From positions 248,001 to 312,000 of the forward strand of contig DDEZ01000002.1 in the NCBI GenBank assembly GCA_002336805.1: 64,000 bases of DNA, in the 5' to 3' direction. Positions 35,964-45,140 of the stretch are shown in pieces. Origin of the DNA: Bacteroidetes bacterium UBA1941 (GTDB lineage Bacteria > Bacteroidota > Bacteroidia > Chitinophagales > LD1). The translations under genes were made by a program, and so were the position numbers. Below the pieces are notes generated by a model, which made no database searches, was not told the DNA's origin, and saw only the letters and a list, made by a program, of their open reading frames with translations. Numbering within the stretch: the stretch's first letter is position 1; each line of letters begins with the position of its first letter.

Positions 35964-37841
35964 GTGAATAAAGATCTCTTTCAGAACAGGTACAATGTCG
36001 TGCGCATCATCATATTGGTGTTTGCATCCGTATTTGTGCTGCGCCTGGCCTACCTCCAGCTCTTTGAGAAGAAGTACGACAAGATCGCCTTTGACAATGC
36101 CATCAAGGAGGTAGAGGTCTACCCCACCCGTGGCCTGGTCTATGACCGCAAGGGTGAGCTGATAGTATACAACGAAGCCATCTATGACATCATGGTCACG
36201 CCCCGCCTGGCCAAGACGGCAGACTCCAATAAGATCTGCTCTCTGCTGAAGCTGACCATGGAGGACTACTCCACCCGCATGGCCAAGGCCCGCCAGTACT
36301 CCGCGCACAAGGCTTCCGTCTTTATGAAGCAGGTCTCGCTGGAAGACTATCAGCGCTTTGAGGAGTCGCAGTACCTTTTCCCGGGCTTTGACGGGCAGGT
36401 GCGCACCATCCGCAAGTATCCGCACAACTGCGCCGCTGTGATCCTCGGTGACGTAGGTGAAGTAGATGACAACCTGATCAAGAACTCAAACGGCTACTAC
36501 AAACCCGGCGACTATGTAGGCCAGAGCGGCCTGGAGAGATTTTATGAGAAGGAGCTCGGTGGTACGCAGGGCAAGAAGTTCATCTACGTAGACGTGCACA
36601 ACCGTGAGCAGGGCCGCTTTGCCGAAGGCAAATACGATACAGCTGCCATAGCCGGAGACAATCTCTACTCCACCATAGACATCAAGCTGCAGGAGTACGG
36701 CGAGCAGCTCATGGCCAATAAGAAGGGCAGCATCATAGCCATAGAGCCCGAGACCGGCGAGATACTCTGCATGGTCAGCTCACCGGGCTACGACCCTAAC
36801 CTCCTCTGTGGTGCCATACGCGGCGAGAACTTCAAAAAGCTGGTTTTCGACTCGCTGAAGCCACTCTTCAACCGGGCCACGATGGCTACCTACTCTCCCG
36901 GCTCTACCTTCAAGCCGCTCGTAGGCCTCATCTCTCTGAATGAAGGTGTGCAGGGCGAGATCTACACCGTACCTTGCAATGGCTTCTATCCCTTTGCCGG
37001 CCTCTCGCTAAAGTGCTCTCACCACCACCCCTGGGCTACCAATATAGAGTACGCACTGGCCCAATCCTGCAACCCCTACTTCTGGCAGACCTTCCGCAAC
37101 GCAATAGAGAACCCTAAGTATACCCGCATACAAGACAGCTATGGCCAGTGGTCGGACTACTGCCGCAGCTTCGGGCTGGGAGCCAAGCTGGGCATAGACC
37201 TGCCCTCAGAGGCACGCGGCAATATCCCGTCTATCAACTATTACAACAAGATCTACGGCGAGAAAGGCTGGCACTCTGCCACGATCATCTCCCTCGGTAT
37301 CGGCCAGGGTGAGATACTGGTCACCCCGCTGCAGCTGGCCAATTTCTACGCCGCAGTAGGCAATCACGGCTGGTATATCAAGCCGCACCTGGTCAAGACC
37401 TTCCAGAAAGTACACGAGAAAAGGGAAGTCAAACCTGACTTGAAGAAGAACTATGCCACCATAGACACCCGCTGGTATATCCCTGTCAATGACGGCCTGC
37501 GCCAGGTAGTAGAGGCAGGTACGGCCATCGAGTCTAAAATAGATGGTATCAGCCTCTGCGGCAAGACGGGTACCGTGCAGAATAGCCATGGGGACCACCA
37601 CTCGGTCTTTGCAGGCTTTGCGCCAAAGGATAATCCAAAGATCGCTATCGCGGTAGTAGTAGAGAATGCAGGTTTCGGCGCCACCTATGGCTGCCCTATA
37701 GCCAGCCTCCTGGTAGAGAAGTATATCAATGACACAGTGGCATCAAACAGGCTGGCCAAGGAAAAGAAGATGATGGAGACCAACCTGCTGGATAAATATG
37801 CCCTCGGCAAAAACATGCCGGTCACAAACGGACACCATTAA
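35964..37841 (+). CDS. mrdA: Penicillin-binding protein 2 (elongasome transpeptidase)
   Basis: This 625-residue protein has one N-terminal transmembrane segment (residues 12-32), a dimerisation/pedestal domain (PTRGLVYDRKGELIV) and a transpeptidase domain with the active serine in SPGSTFKP (S-x-x-K), a later SCNP motif and KTGTVQN. It cross-links peptidoglycan during side-wall growth, paired with the RodA glycosyltransferase encoded six bases downstream. The GTG start at 35964 gives the expected short cytoplasmic tail. The length is normal. Confidence 0.96.
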   Translation: MNKDLFQNRYNVVRIIILVFASVFVLRLAYLQLFEKKYDKIAFDNAIKEVEVYPTRGLVYDRKGELIVYNEAIYDIMVTPRLAKTADSNKICSLLKLTMEDYSTRMAKARQYSAHKASVFMKQVSLEDYQRFEESQYLFPGFDGQVRTIRKYPHNCAAVILGDVGEVDDNLIKNSNGYYKPGDYVGQSGLERFYEKELGGTQGKKFIYVDVHNREQGRFAEGKYDTAAIAGDNLYSTIDIKLQEYGEQLMANKKGSIIAIEPETGEILCMVSSPGYDPNLLCGAIRGENFKKLVFDSLKPLFNRATMATYSPGSTFKPLVGLISLNEGVQGEIYTVPCNGFYPFAGLSLKCSHHHPWATNIEYALAQSCNPYFWQTFRNAIENPKYTRIQDSYGQWSDYCRSFGLGAKLGIDLPSEARGNIPSINYYNKIYGEKGWHSATIISLGIGQGEILVTPLQLANFYAAVGNHGWYIKPHLVKTFQKVHEKREVKPDLKKNYATIDTRWYIPVNDGLRQVVEAGTAIESKIDGISLCGKTGTVQNSHGDHHSVFAGFAPKDNPKIAIAVVVENAGFGATYGCPIASLLVEKYINDTVASNRLAKEKKMMETNLLDKYALGKNMPVTNGHH

Positions 37842-37847
37842 AGCGAA

Positions 37848-39119
37848 ATGCGGAAGGAGGAAAAATTCACAGGGAATATAGACTGGGTCACGGTGCTGAT
37901 CTATGTGGCGCTCGTACTCATAGGCTGGGCCGCCATCTATTCTGCCGTGTACACCGAGGGTCTCAGCCCGTTCAATACCGTAGGCCGCGATACCACGGTC
38001 AATACAGGCAAACAATTCCAATGGATCATCGCCTCTGCCATATTCGCTGCTATCATATTGATCATAGATGGCAAGTTCTTCGTGACCTTCTCCTATGTGA
38101 TATACGGGGTTTTCATTCCCTTGCTCATCGGGGTTATGTTCTTTGGCGCAGAGTCCCACGGGCAGCGAAACTGGATCCGTATAGGCGGCTTTCAGATGCA
38201 GCCATCTGAGCTGGTCAAGTTTACCACCAGCCTCGCCGTAGCCAAATACCTCTCTACGCTCAATGTAGACATCCGCCGCTGGCGGGACAAATGGATCGCC
38301 TTTGCCATTATCGGCGTACCCATGCTGATCGTGATCGTGCAGGGAGATGCGGGCTCGGCCATCGTGTTTGTGGTATTTGCGCTGGTACTCTTCCGCGAGG
38401 GGCTGGAGTCGTGGTACCTGATCGTAGGGGGCTCTGTCATTTTCCTCTCGCTGCTGGCGCTCATCGTGCCGCACCTCTGGTATCTGTGGGTCGCCTTTAG
38501 TCTAATTGCAGCGTTCCTGATCTATTTCAATTTTAAGAATCGCCGCCTGGTCTACGCCATCGCCGGCATTGCGCTCATCGCCTCTGTCTATGTCACAGGT
38601 GTCAATTTCATCTTTGACCATCTCAAGCCGCACCAGAAGGACCGTATCAATGTCCTCCTCGGCAAGGAAGTGGAGAAAGGCAAAGACTGGAATATCCGCC
38701 AGTCCATCATCGCCATTGGCTCCGGCGGCCTCACCGGCAAGGGTTACCTGCAGGGCACGCAGACCAAGCTCAAATTCGTACCCGAGCAGAGCACAGACTT
38801 TATCTATAGCTCCATAGGAGAGGAGTTTGGGTTTGTGGGCAGCGTGCTCATCATCGGCCTGTTTGTAGCGCTGCTCATGCGCCTCATGTATCTGTCCGAG
38901 CGGCAGCGCTCGAAGTATAGTCGCGTATACGGCTACTGCGTGGTCTCCATCCTCTTCTTCCACTTCCTCATCAATGTCGGCATGGCCATCGGCGTAGCGC
39001 CTGTGATCGGTATTCCGCTGCCATTCATCAGCTATGGTGGCTCATCCCTACTGGCTTTTACGCTGCTCCTATTCGTCTTTATCCGCCTCGACTCCCAGCG
39101 CCTCGAGGTACTGAGATAG
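37848..39119 (+). CDS. rodA: Rod shape-determining protein RodA (SEDS glycosyltransferase)
   Basis: This 423-residue protein has about ten transmembrane segments and SEDS signatures QPSELVKF, VQGDAGSA and PLPFISYGGSSLL near the C-terminus. RodA polymerises lipid II into glycan strands with PBP2. It is the last gene of the cluster; the next 300 bases contain only repeats and the terminator of the convergent gene. Confidence 0.97.
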   Translation: MRKEEKFTGNIDWVTVLIYVALVLIGWAAIYSAVYTEGLSPFNTVGRDTTVNTGKQFQWIIASAIFAAIILIIDGKFFVTFSYVIYGVFIPLLIGVMFFGAESHGQRNWIRIGGFQMQPSELVKFTTSLAVAKYLSTLNVDIRRWRDKWIAFAIIGVPMLIVIVQGDAGSAIVFVVFALVLFREGLESWYLIVGGSVIFLSLLALIVPHLWYLWVAFSLIAAFLIYFNFKNRRLVYAIAGIALIASVYVTGVNFIFDHLKPHQKDRINVLLGKEVEKGKDWNIRQSIIAIGSGGLTGKGYLQGTQTKLKFVPEQSTDFIYSSIGEEFGFVGSVLIIGLFVALLMRLMYLSERQRSKYSRVYGYCVVSILFFHFLINVGMAIGVAPVIGIPLPFISYGGSSLLAFTLLLFVFIRLDSQRLEVLR

Positions 39120-39190
39120 GGCATACCCCACACCCTGGCCGGTCCGTTGTGACCGTACCAACAGATCGCCTTCAAAACTTATTTGTATTC

Positions 39191-39240
39191 AAGCCCCAAC
39201 GGGGCGACACGACACCAGCGTAGGGCATCGCCCTACTGCG
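39191..39240. repeat. Two-hairpin palindromic repeat element
   Basis: GCCCC-AAC-GGGGC at 39193-39205 is followed by GTAGGGC-ATC-GCCCTAC at 39220-39236, both perfect. This paired-hairpin layout resembles dispersed non-coding repeats seen between genes in many Bacteroidota genomes. Only one full copy is in this window. Confidence 0.55.
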
Positions 39241-39257
39241 GAGTTGTAGGTTGTTTA

Positions 39258-39280
39258 CCCTCTCCTATTTTAGGAGAGGG
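39258..39280. repeat. Perfect 10-base inverted repeat
   Basis: CCCTCTCCTA-TTT-TAGGAGAGGG forms a strong hairpin 140 bases after rodA. No U-tract follows on either strand, so a REP-like element is more likely than a terminator. A related hairpin is at 41737-41762. Confidence 0.55.
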
Positions 39281-39343
39281 CAGGGAGTGGTAAGGCCGCG
39301 TCTCAGGACTATTTCGATTCCGATATACATTTCCAATCACAAA

Positions 39344-39368
39344 AAAGCCCGGCATGACACCAGGCTTT
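39344..39368 (-). terminator. Terminator of the DUF3078 gene
   Basis: The inverted repeat AAAGCCCGG / CCAGGCTTT has one mismatch and a 7-base loop. On the minus strand it runs into TTTTTTGTGATT, a good U-tract, about 55 bases after the stop at 39424. Confidence 0.65.
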
Positions 39369-39423
39369 GCATGAAATTTAAATTGTATCGAGCCTTCCCC
39401 TTCAGTTGGGTTAGGTGGGGCTG

Positions 39424-40566
39424 CTATTTGAACTTATACCCAAATCCCAGCGTAAACGCCTCGCGGAACTGTGTGCCGCGGCCCTGATAGGTAGTACCAT
39501 CAGGCAGCAGGTGTGGCACGGCTACAGTATGGTCATACAGGAGCTGTGTCTCTAGGCTCGCAGTGATATACTTGTTTACCTTAAAGGTGATAGCAGTATT
39601 CCAGTTCACGTATGTGTTAGGCCTGTTGTCATAGTACAGGTGGTTTTTGGTCAGGTCCTGTACGCGGGCTTGTGCGCCTGTGTTGGTAGCATAGTCCGGC
39701 AGTGTCTGCAGGTTATTGATCTCAGTCTGTACGATACCATCCAGCATACGCTTGTCGGTATAGTTCTGGAAGAGCTCTACCGATGTCTTCAGGTTCACGT
39801 TCTTAAAGATGTCTTTCTGAAAGTCTGCGCGCAGGTAGGCACCTACAGAGGCGCGGTAGGTCATACCATTGTCCAGGCCGTAGCGGGTGCGATCTGCTTT
39901 GGTGGTATAGGTACCATTAGCCGTATCCAGTTTGTTAGCATTCATGATCGTGATCTTGGCTGTGACCGGAGAGAGGAATACGGAGAAGTACGACACCGGC
40001 TTGTAGTTGATACCGAGAGATAGGAGCAGGTAGCTCGGAGAGAAAGACGAAGAGGTGAGCTGGCGCGGACCTGTGCCGGCATCATAGGCTGAGTAGTCCC
40101 ATCCATTCATCACATTCGTCTTGAGATCCGCGAGGAATGCTGCCGTCCAGTGCTTCTTAGGGTCTATGATATAGCCTATACGCGAGGTGATCTGGAGCAT
40201 GTCCACATTCTTGCGAAATGGATAAGCATTCTTTGCCGTCTTCTGGCGCAGGCGTCCCTGTGCTATACCACCCAGGGAGAAGAGCAGCTGGTTATCCCAC
40301 AGCAGGTGCTTCTTCTCATACGTCAGTGATGCATTAGCATTGGCCTGTATGGAGATCGAGTTCTGGCCACCGGCTGCCCAGTTCACCAGTGCTACCTGGC
40401 CAAAGTTAACACCGAAAAATCCAGTATGGCGCCAGTAGTGCGTAGCAGTATCATTGATCACCACCTCTTGTGGCTTCAGCGCGTCCTTTAGGTCTGTCTT
40501 TGCCGGCTGTGCCATAGTGGCCAGCACGCACAGCATAGCTATACCTGAGAGTATATACTTTTTCAT
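39424..40566 (-). CDS. DUF3078 outer-membrane protein
   Basis: This 380-residue protein has a signal peptide (residues 1-19, ending TMAQ). The body is rich in alternating beta strands with motifs of the DUF3078 family (WRHTGFFGVNFGQVALVNWAAGGQNS, written here in part) and a C-terminal FTLGFGYKFK strand with the aromatic end expected of an outer-membrane barrel. The function of the family is not established. It forms its own transcription unit with a terminator. It is a common Bacteroidota envelope protein. Confidence 0.82.
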   Translation of the reverse strand: MKKYILSGIAMLCVLATMAQPAKTDLKDALKPQEVVINDTATHYWRHTGFFGVNFGQVALVNWAAGGQNSISIQANANASLTYEKKHLLWDNQLLFSLGGIAQGRLRQKTAKNAYPFRKNVDMLQITSRIGYIIDPKKHWTAAFLADLKTNVMNGWDYSAYDAGTGPRQLTSSSFSPSYLLLSLGINYKPVSYFSVFLSPVTAKITIMNANKLDTANGTYTTKADRTRYGLDNGMTYRASVGAYLRADFQKDIFKNVNLKTSVELFQNYTDKRMLDGIVQTEINNLQTLPDYATNTGAQARVQDLTKNHLYYDNRPNTYVNWNTAITFKVNKYITASLETQLLYDHTVAVPHLLPDGTTYQGRGTQFREAFTLGFGYKFK

Positions 40567-40674
40567 GTTACGTTGTTTGGTTTGGTTAATCTCGCTGCGA
40601 AGATTCCACTATTGCGGCAATACACGTAGCCACATATAGACAGCAGCCGTCAGAAGTGTCTAAAAACAGCCAGT

Positions 40675-41166
40675 TTACTTGGCAGATGTTTTTGATATGA
40701 TGTTGCTGGTACTCAGTCCTTTAACGAGGGGAACGATGCGTATTTCACCACCCCTCTGGCGCACTACATCTGCGCCTACTACCTGATCAGGCTCATAGTC
40801 TCCACCCTTTACCAGGATATCGGGTTGAGTGATTTTGATCAGCTCCAGCGGTGTATCTTCATCAAATATCACTACCGCATCTACGAAGCTCAGCGCAGCG
40901 AGGATAGCCGCACGCGCCTCCTGGTCATTGACAGGTCGTGTCTCACCCTTCAGCCTTTTCACAGAGGCATCAGAGTTGAGCCCTACTATCACATAGTCGC
41001 CCCAGGTGCGGCACTGTGCCAGCAGCTCCACATGGCCGAGGTGTAGTATATCAAAGCAGCCGTTGGTAAAGACGATCCGGTTGCCTATAGCGCGCCAGTG
41101 CTGCAGGCGCTGCCGCAGGGTCTCGGTATCGAGTATCTTGTGAGATATGTAGGGATGGAGCTTCAA
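40675..41166 (-). CDS. rfaE2: D-glycero-beta-D-manno-heptose 1-phosphate adenylyltransferase
   Basis: This 163-residue nucleotidyltransferase has the HxGH motif in FDILHLGHVELL and a later ISKTS-type motif reading LSTSNII. The phrases TRPVNDQEARA and ILVKGGDYEPDQVVGA are diagnostic of the adenylyltransferase domain of HldE/RfaE. It makes ADP-heptose precursor for the LPS inner core. The kinase domain is not fused and not in the window, as is usual in organisms with split RfaE1/RfaE2. It is probably co-transcribed with dut, 77 bases upstream. Confidence 0.93.
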   Translation of the reverse strand: MKLHPYISHKILDTETLRQRLQHWRAIGNRIVFTNGCFDILHLGHVELLAQCRTWGDYVIVGLNSDASVKRLKGETRPVNDQEARAAILAALSFVDAVVIFDEDTPLELIKITQPDILVKGGDYEPDQVVGADVVRQRGGEIRIVPLVKGLSTSNIISKTSAK

Positions 41167-41243
41167 GGGTAGTCGTGTATATATTTAAACGATATGCGTC
41201 TTTTTTTGGTATTTCTTTGGTTAGTCAGCTGCTATCAGGGTGG

Positions 41244-41675
41244 TCATTTGTCCGTATGGCCAAAGCCTCCGTGCCCACGCTGCGTTTCGCTTAGTTCTTC
41301 TGCCGCCTCCCACTGCACGCGCTCATACTTTGCTATCACCATCTGAGCGATCCGGTCACCGCTCTTGATCACAAAGTCCTCCTGAGACAGGTTGATCACG
41401 GCCACTTTGATCTCGCCGCGGTAGTCGCTGTCTATCGTAGCTGGCGTATTAGGCAGGGAGATACCATGCTTCAGCGCCATTCCGCTACGTGGCCTGATCT
41501 GCGCCTCGTAGCCATCTGGCAGCTCTATGTAGATGCCGGTAGGCACCAGCAGGCGCGCACCGGGCTTCACCACGATCTCTGCATCTGTATAGGCTCTCAG
41601 GTCCATACCCGCCGAGCCCGATGTCTCATACGCCGGGAGTGGGTTGTTTGACTTATTGATGATACGTACCTGCAT
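41244..41675 (-). CDS. dut: dUTP diphosphatase
   Basis: This 143-residue trimeric-type dUTPase has all five motifs: GSAGMDLRA, PRSGMALKHGI, IDSDYRGEIKV, GDRIAQMVI and the glycine-rich C-terminal arm RGHGGFGHTD. It hydrolyses dUTP to dUMP and pyrophosphate, keeping uracil out of DNA and supplying thymidylate synthesis. It lies between the flippase and rfaE2 on the same strand. Length and motifs are normal. Confidence 0.97.
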   Translation of the reverse strand: MQVRIINKSNNPLPAYETSGSAGMDLRAYTDAEIVVKPGARLLVPTGIYIELPDGYEAQIRPRSGMALKHGISLPNTPATIDSDYRGEIKVAVINLSQEDFVIKSGDRIAQMVIAKYERVQWEAAEELSETQRGHGGFGHTDK

Positions 41676-41736
41676 GCGGCAAAGAAGCGAAATTTAATTT
41701 GGAAATGGAGAAGCGGCGACTCCCACTCACTTGGTT

Positions 41737-41762
41737 CTTCCCGCTCCCTTGGGAGAGGGAAG
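41737..41762. repeat. Inverted repeat related to the one after rodA
   Basis: CTTCCCgCTCCC-TT-GGGAGaGGGAAG is a 12-base hairpin with one mismatch, between the flippase and dut genes. Its CTCCC/GGGAGaGGG core resembles the element at 39258-39280, and both lead into G-rich sequence. It overlaps no gene. Confidence 0.5.
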
Positions 41763-41787
41763 ATGCCGAAGGCAGATGGATGAGGTT

Positions 41788-43266
41788 CTACCTCCTTCTC
41801 ACTACCGCCATCAATCCTCTGCCATCCACTACAAACACAAACACCCCAAAAAGTAACATAAACCCAAGCGAAGTAGCATAGTGCACCAGTGCAGAGCTAT
41901 CTACCACCGCAAAGGTGTATACGCCATACAGGATCACAGAGAGCGCGATATAGAGTACAACCTTGAGCGTCTCATACGGTACCGGATAGTAGTGCTGCCC
42001 CATAGCATAGGACACGAGCGCCATGAGAAAGTAGCACACCAGCGTAGCCCAGGCCGAGCCCATATAGCCCATAGTAGGTATCAGTAGCAGATTGAGCGCG
42101 ATGGTCACTGCTGCGCCGCCTATCGCTACCCACGCGCCTGTCATGGTGTGGTCAGTCAGCTTGTACCAGACAGAGAGGTTTACATAGACCCCGAGGAAGA
42201 GATTGGCCAGCATAAGGATCGGCACTACCGGCAGGCCCACGCGGTATTTCTCTCCTATGAAGTGTCCGAAGAAGTCGAGGTTCAGCGTGACCATGAGGAA
42301 GATGAAGCAACAGAAGATCACAAACCACGTCATCACATCAGAGATCGTTTTGCGCGAGTTCTCTTTATCCGCATTGGCAAAGAAGAACGGCTCCGCCGCA
42401 AAGCGGAAGGCCTGTATGAAGAGTGACATCAGGATGCTGATCTTGTAGCAGGCCCCATAGATGCCTGTCTGCTCCCGCTTGAAGGTATCAGACCCCACGA
42501 TATAGTGCGGCAGGATGGCGCGGTCCAGCATCTCATTGGTCACACCGGCCAGCCCTATCACTACCATGGGCATAGAGTAGGAGAGCATTTTGCGAAACAG
42601 CGGCCTGTCGAATCCCTCTTTGATGCTCTGTATCTGTGGCAGCAGTAGCACGAGCTTCACTGCACTGGCCAGCAGGTTGGAGATAAAGACATACCCCACG
42701 CCGATAGCCGGGCTGTAAAACTTAGCCCACAGAGAGGTAGGGTCTTTGTCATAGGCCCCTTTGCACAGGACGATGAAGAAAATGTTAAAGCCGATATTGA
42801 CCGCTATCTCTATGAGCTTGATAGCGGCAAAGTGTACCGGCCGCCCCTCCTGCCGCAGCCGGGCGAATGGCATGGCCCCGATGGTATCTATGGCGAGTAT
42901 GAGCCCAAACCACTTGAAATACTCCAGGTGCTCCTGATAGTGTAGTGCCTGCCCCATGAGCGGAGCCAGCAGGAAGACGAGCACCGCAAAACAGAATGAC
43001 ATGGCAGACAGGAAGATAAGTGCCGTCGAGTAAGTTCTCTGCCCCTCATCCGACTTACTGAAGCGGAAGTACCCCGTCTCCATACCAAATGTCAGAAACA
43101 CCCACAAAAAACCGGTATAGGAGTAGAACTCGGAAATGACGCCAAACTCCGCGGGGAGAAAAACCCGGGTATAAAAAGGAACGAGTAAGTAGTTGAGAAA
43201 CCGTCCGATAATGCTGCTGACGCCATAGATCGCAGTCTGGGACGCTAATTTTTTGAGTGGATTCAA
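41788..43266 (-). CDS. Polysaccharide flippase (Wzx/MOP superfamily)
   Basis: This 492-residue protein has 12-14 hydrophobic segments and the N-terminal pattern of the polysaccharide transporter family (GVSSIIGRFLNYLLVPFYTRV). Such proteins flip undecaprenyl-linked repeat units across the inner membrane for O-antigen or capsule assembly. It would serve a Wzy-type pathway, whereas the locus at 9694-21411 has a Wzt-like ABC ATPase, so the cell may use both routes. It lies upstream of dut and rfaE2 on the same strand. Confidence 0.9.
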   Translation of the reverse strand: MNPLKKLASQTAIYGVSSIIGRFLNYLLVPFYTRVFLPAEFGVISEFYSYTGFLWVFLTFGMETGYFRFSKSDEGQRTYSTALIFLSAMSFCFAVLVFLLAPLMGQALHYQEHLEYFKWFGLILAIDTIGAMPFARLRQEGRPVHFAAIKLIEIAVNIGFNIFFIVLCKGAYDKDPTSLWAKFYSPAIGVGYVFISNLLASAVKLVLLLPQIQSIKEGFDRPLFRKMLSYSMPMVVIGLAGVTNEMLDRAILPHYIVGSDTFKREQTGIYGACYKISILMSLFIQAFRFAAEPFFFANADKENSRKTISDVMTWFVIFCCFIFLMVTLNLDFFGHFIGEKYRVGLPVVPILMLANLFLGVYVNLSVWYKLTDHTMTGAWVAIGGAAVTIALNLLLIPTMGYMGSAWATLVCYFLMALVSYAMGQHYYPVPYETLKVVLYIALSVILYGVYTFAVVDSSALVHYATSLGFMLLFGVFVFVVDGRGLMAVVRRR

Positions 43267-43329
43267 AACCTGTAAACAGTTTTTACGTAAACAAAGATGA
43301 GAATTAAACGCTCACCTTACCCTAAGATT

Positions 43330-44157
43330 ATGACCAGAATCGCCACCCTTGTCGCTTTTATTGTGCTATGCTATAGCAGCGTACAGGCACAGAGTAATAT
43401 CAAGTACATCAACGGCACCTATGATGGCCAGCATGATGGCAATGGTGAGCGCACAGGCTTTGCCAGCGCCATACTGGATGATGGCTCTACCTACAAGGGC
43501 AACTGGGAGGCCAATATGCGCAACGGCCAGGGAGAGGCCACTTTCCCCAATGGTGACCGCTACGTAGGCGAGTGGAAGAATGACCAGCGCAATGGCAAAG
43601 GCAAGTACTTCTTTAAGAATGGAGACATCTATACCGGCGAGTTTGAGGCTGATATCATGAATGGTCAGGGCGTATACCGCTATGCCAATGGTGATGAATA
43701 TACCGGCAGCGTGACCAACGGGCAGGTGACAGGTATCGGTATGTGCCTGTATGCCAATGGGGAGACCTTTCAGGGCACCCTGCTGAATGGCAAACGTACC
43801 GGCCAGGGCACCTATACCTACCGTGATGGCAAGGTCTACGAAGGCTTTTTCTCTGAAGACATCAAGATAGGCAAAGGCTCTATGACCTTTCCTAACGGAG
43901 ATAAATACGTAGGAGATTTTACCAATAACAAGCGTACCGGCCAGGGCACCTACTACTATGCCAATGGAGACATCTACGAGGGCCAGTTTGCCAATGGACT
44001 CATGGATGGTGCCGGCAAATTCAAATGGGCCGATGGCGATATGTTCGTCGGCACCTGGAAGGCCAACAAGCGTCAGGGCGCCGGTCGTCTCATCTCAAAG
44101 GACGGCGAGGAGTCAGTGAAACAGTACTCTGCCGGCGTGGAAGTAGCCAGCAACTAA
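43330..44157 (+). CDS. Secreted MORN-repeat protein
   Basis: From the ATG at 43330 the protein has 275 residues with a signal peptide (residues 1-21, ending VQAQ). An ATG at 43297 would add 11 residues and is a possible alternative. The rest is nine or ten MORN repeats of about 23 residues with recurring NGDxYxGxW and RxGxGxY units, folding into a beta sheet. MORN repeats act as binding or spacing modules; in Bacteroidota they occur in periplasmic or surface proteins of unknown role. No other domain is visible. Confidence 0.85.
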   Translation: MTRIATLVAFIVLCYSSVQAQSNIKYINGTYDGQHDGNGERTGFASAILDDGSTYKGNWEANMRNGQGEATFPNGDRYVGEWKNDQRNGKGKYFFKNGDIYTGEFEADIMNGQGVYRYANGDEYTGSVTNGQVTGIGMCLYANGETFQGTLLNGKRTGQGTYTYRDGKVYEGFFSEDIKIGKGSMTFPNGDKYVGDFTNNKRTGQGTYYYANGDIYEGQFANGLMDGAGKFKWADGDMFVGTWKANKRQGAGRLISKDGEESVKQYSAGVEVASN

Positions 44158-44324
44158 CTCTATATTCAGATCTTTTATCATGCATTTTACGTATTTAGAA
44201 TATTTATTCTGATAATCAATGCGATGTATAATAGATTGAATATATAGAAAATATGGAATATACTTTCCGATCAATCATGCTTCCCGCTTAATCGAAAAAC
44301 AATAACATTTAATATGTAACGGCT

Positions 44325-45005
44325 CTACGCGTCGAACTTATAGCCGATTCCCTTGATCGTCTTGAAGAGGTCCTCACCGATCTTCTCCCTCAGCTTGCGG
44401 ATGTGTACGTCTATGGTGCGGTCACCTACTATAGTGTCATTGCCCCAGACCTTGTTCAGTATCTCCTCCCGTTTGAATACCCGTCCCGGCTTGCTGGCCA
44501 GCAGGCACAGCAGCTCAAACTCCTTGCGTGGCAGGTTGATGTCGCGGCCATGCTGTATCACCTTGTACTTCTCCTTGTCTATCTCTATGTTGGCCACCTT
44601 GATATTGCTCACCTGAGTGCCGTCGTCCAGGCGGCGCATCAGCGCATGTACTCGGGTCGTGAAGACCTTCGGCTTGATAGGCTTGGTGATATAGTCATCG
44701 GCACCGGACTCCAGTCCCGCTATCTGAGAGTAGTCCTCATCCCGCGCAGAGAGGAAGGTGATCAGCGTATTCTTAAACTCAGGCATGGCACGCAACTCGC
44801 GGCAGGTAGTGATACCATCCTTCACCGGCATCATCATATCCAGCACGATCAGGTGTGGACGCACCTTCTTGGCTATCTGTATGCCATCTGCCCCGTTAGA
44901 TGCGGTATACACCCAGAAGCCCTCCTTCTCCAGGCTATACTTCATAAACTCCAGTACATCCGGCTCATCATCTACCAGCAGTACCTTAAAGTCATTCATC
45001 TCCAT
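44325..45005 (-). CDS. OmpR/PhoB-family response regulator
   Basis: This 226-residue regulator has a receiver domain (residues 6-120) with acidic pocket D12/D13, phosphoacceptor D56 (VLDMMMP) and the K of ITKPIKP, and a C-terminal winged helix with RKEFELLCLLAS, VWGNDTIVGDRTIDVHI and KTIKGIGYKF. It would bind DNA as a dimer once phosphorylated. No kinase gene is adjacent. The sequence strongly resembles Bacteroidota PhoB-like regulators. Confidence 0.94.
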   Translation of the reverse strand: MEMNDFKVLLVDDEPDVLEFMKYSLEKEGFWVYTASNGADGIQIAKKVRPHLIVLDMMMPVKDGITTCRELRAMPEFKNTLITFLSARDEDYSQIAGLESGADDYITKPIKPKVFTTRVHALMRRLDDGTQVSNIKVANIEIDKEKYKVIQHGRDINLPRKEFELLCLLASKPGRVFKREEILNKVWGNDTIVGDRTIDVHIRKLREKIGEDLFKTIKGIGYKFDA

Positions 45006-45022
45006 ACCATGCTATTTGCCTG

Positions 45023-45051
45023 CAAACCTATTGACGAAATGTTACCTCAAA
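45023..45051 (-). promoter_or_regulatory. Possible promoter of the response regulator gene
   Basis: On the minus strand TAGGTTTG (45030-45023) matches the -7 consensus TAnnTTTG and a TTTG lies upstream at 45051-45048. The spacing of 17 bases is a little short. The -7 element ends 17 bases before the ATG. Confidence 0.45.
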
Positions 45052-45140
45052 GTTAAGATTAGCAGGGACGCTTCGTGTATAGAATATTATCTATGGGACA
45101 TCATACTATTACTGCAAAGATATGTATCATCGCTGCTGTA

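Larger units (their letters stand above)
39120..39423. other. Intergenic region with short palindromic repeats
   Basis: These 304 bases lie between the convergent ends of rodA and the DUF3078 gene and contain no credible gene. They hold three inverted repeats (listed separately), a minus-strand terminator, and a degenerate CCCCTTCAGTTGGG...GGTGGGG element near 39400-39420 that looks like a decayed copy of the same repeat class. Confidence 0.65.

Noticed and set aside
39251..39487. 78-codon open frame after rodA
   Set aside because: It runs through palindromic repeats and the end of the convergent gene and has no coding character.
45075..45140. Upstream extension of the methyltransferase to an earlier ATG
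   Set aside because: The extra 22 residues do not fit the family start; the ATG at 45141 begins the conserved domain.
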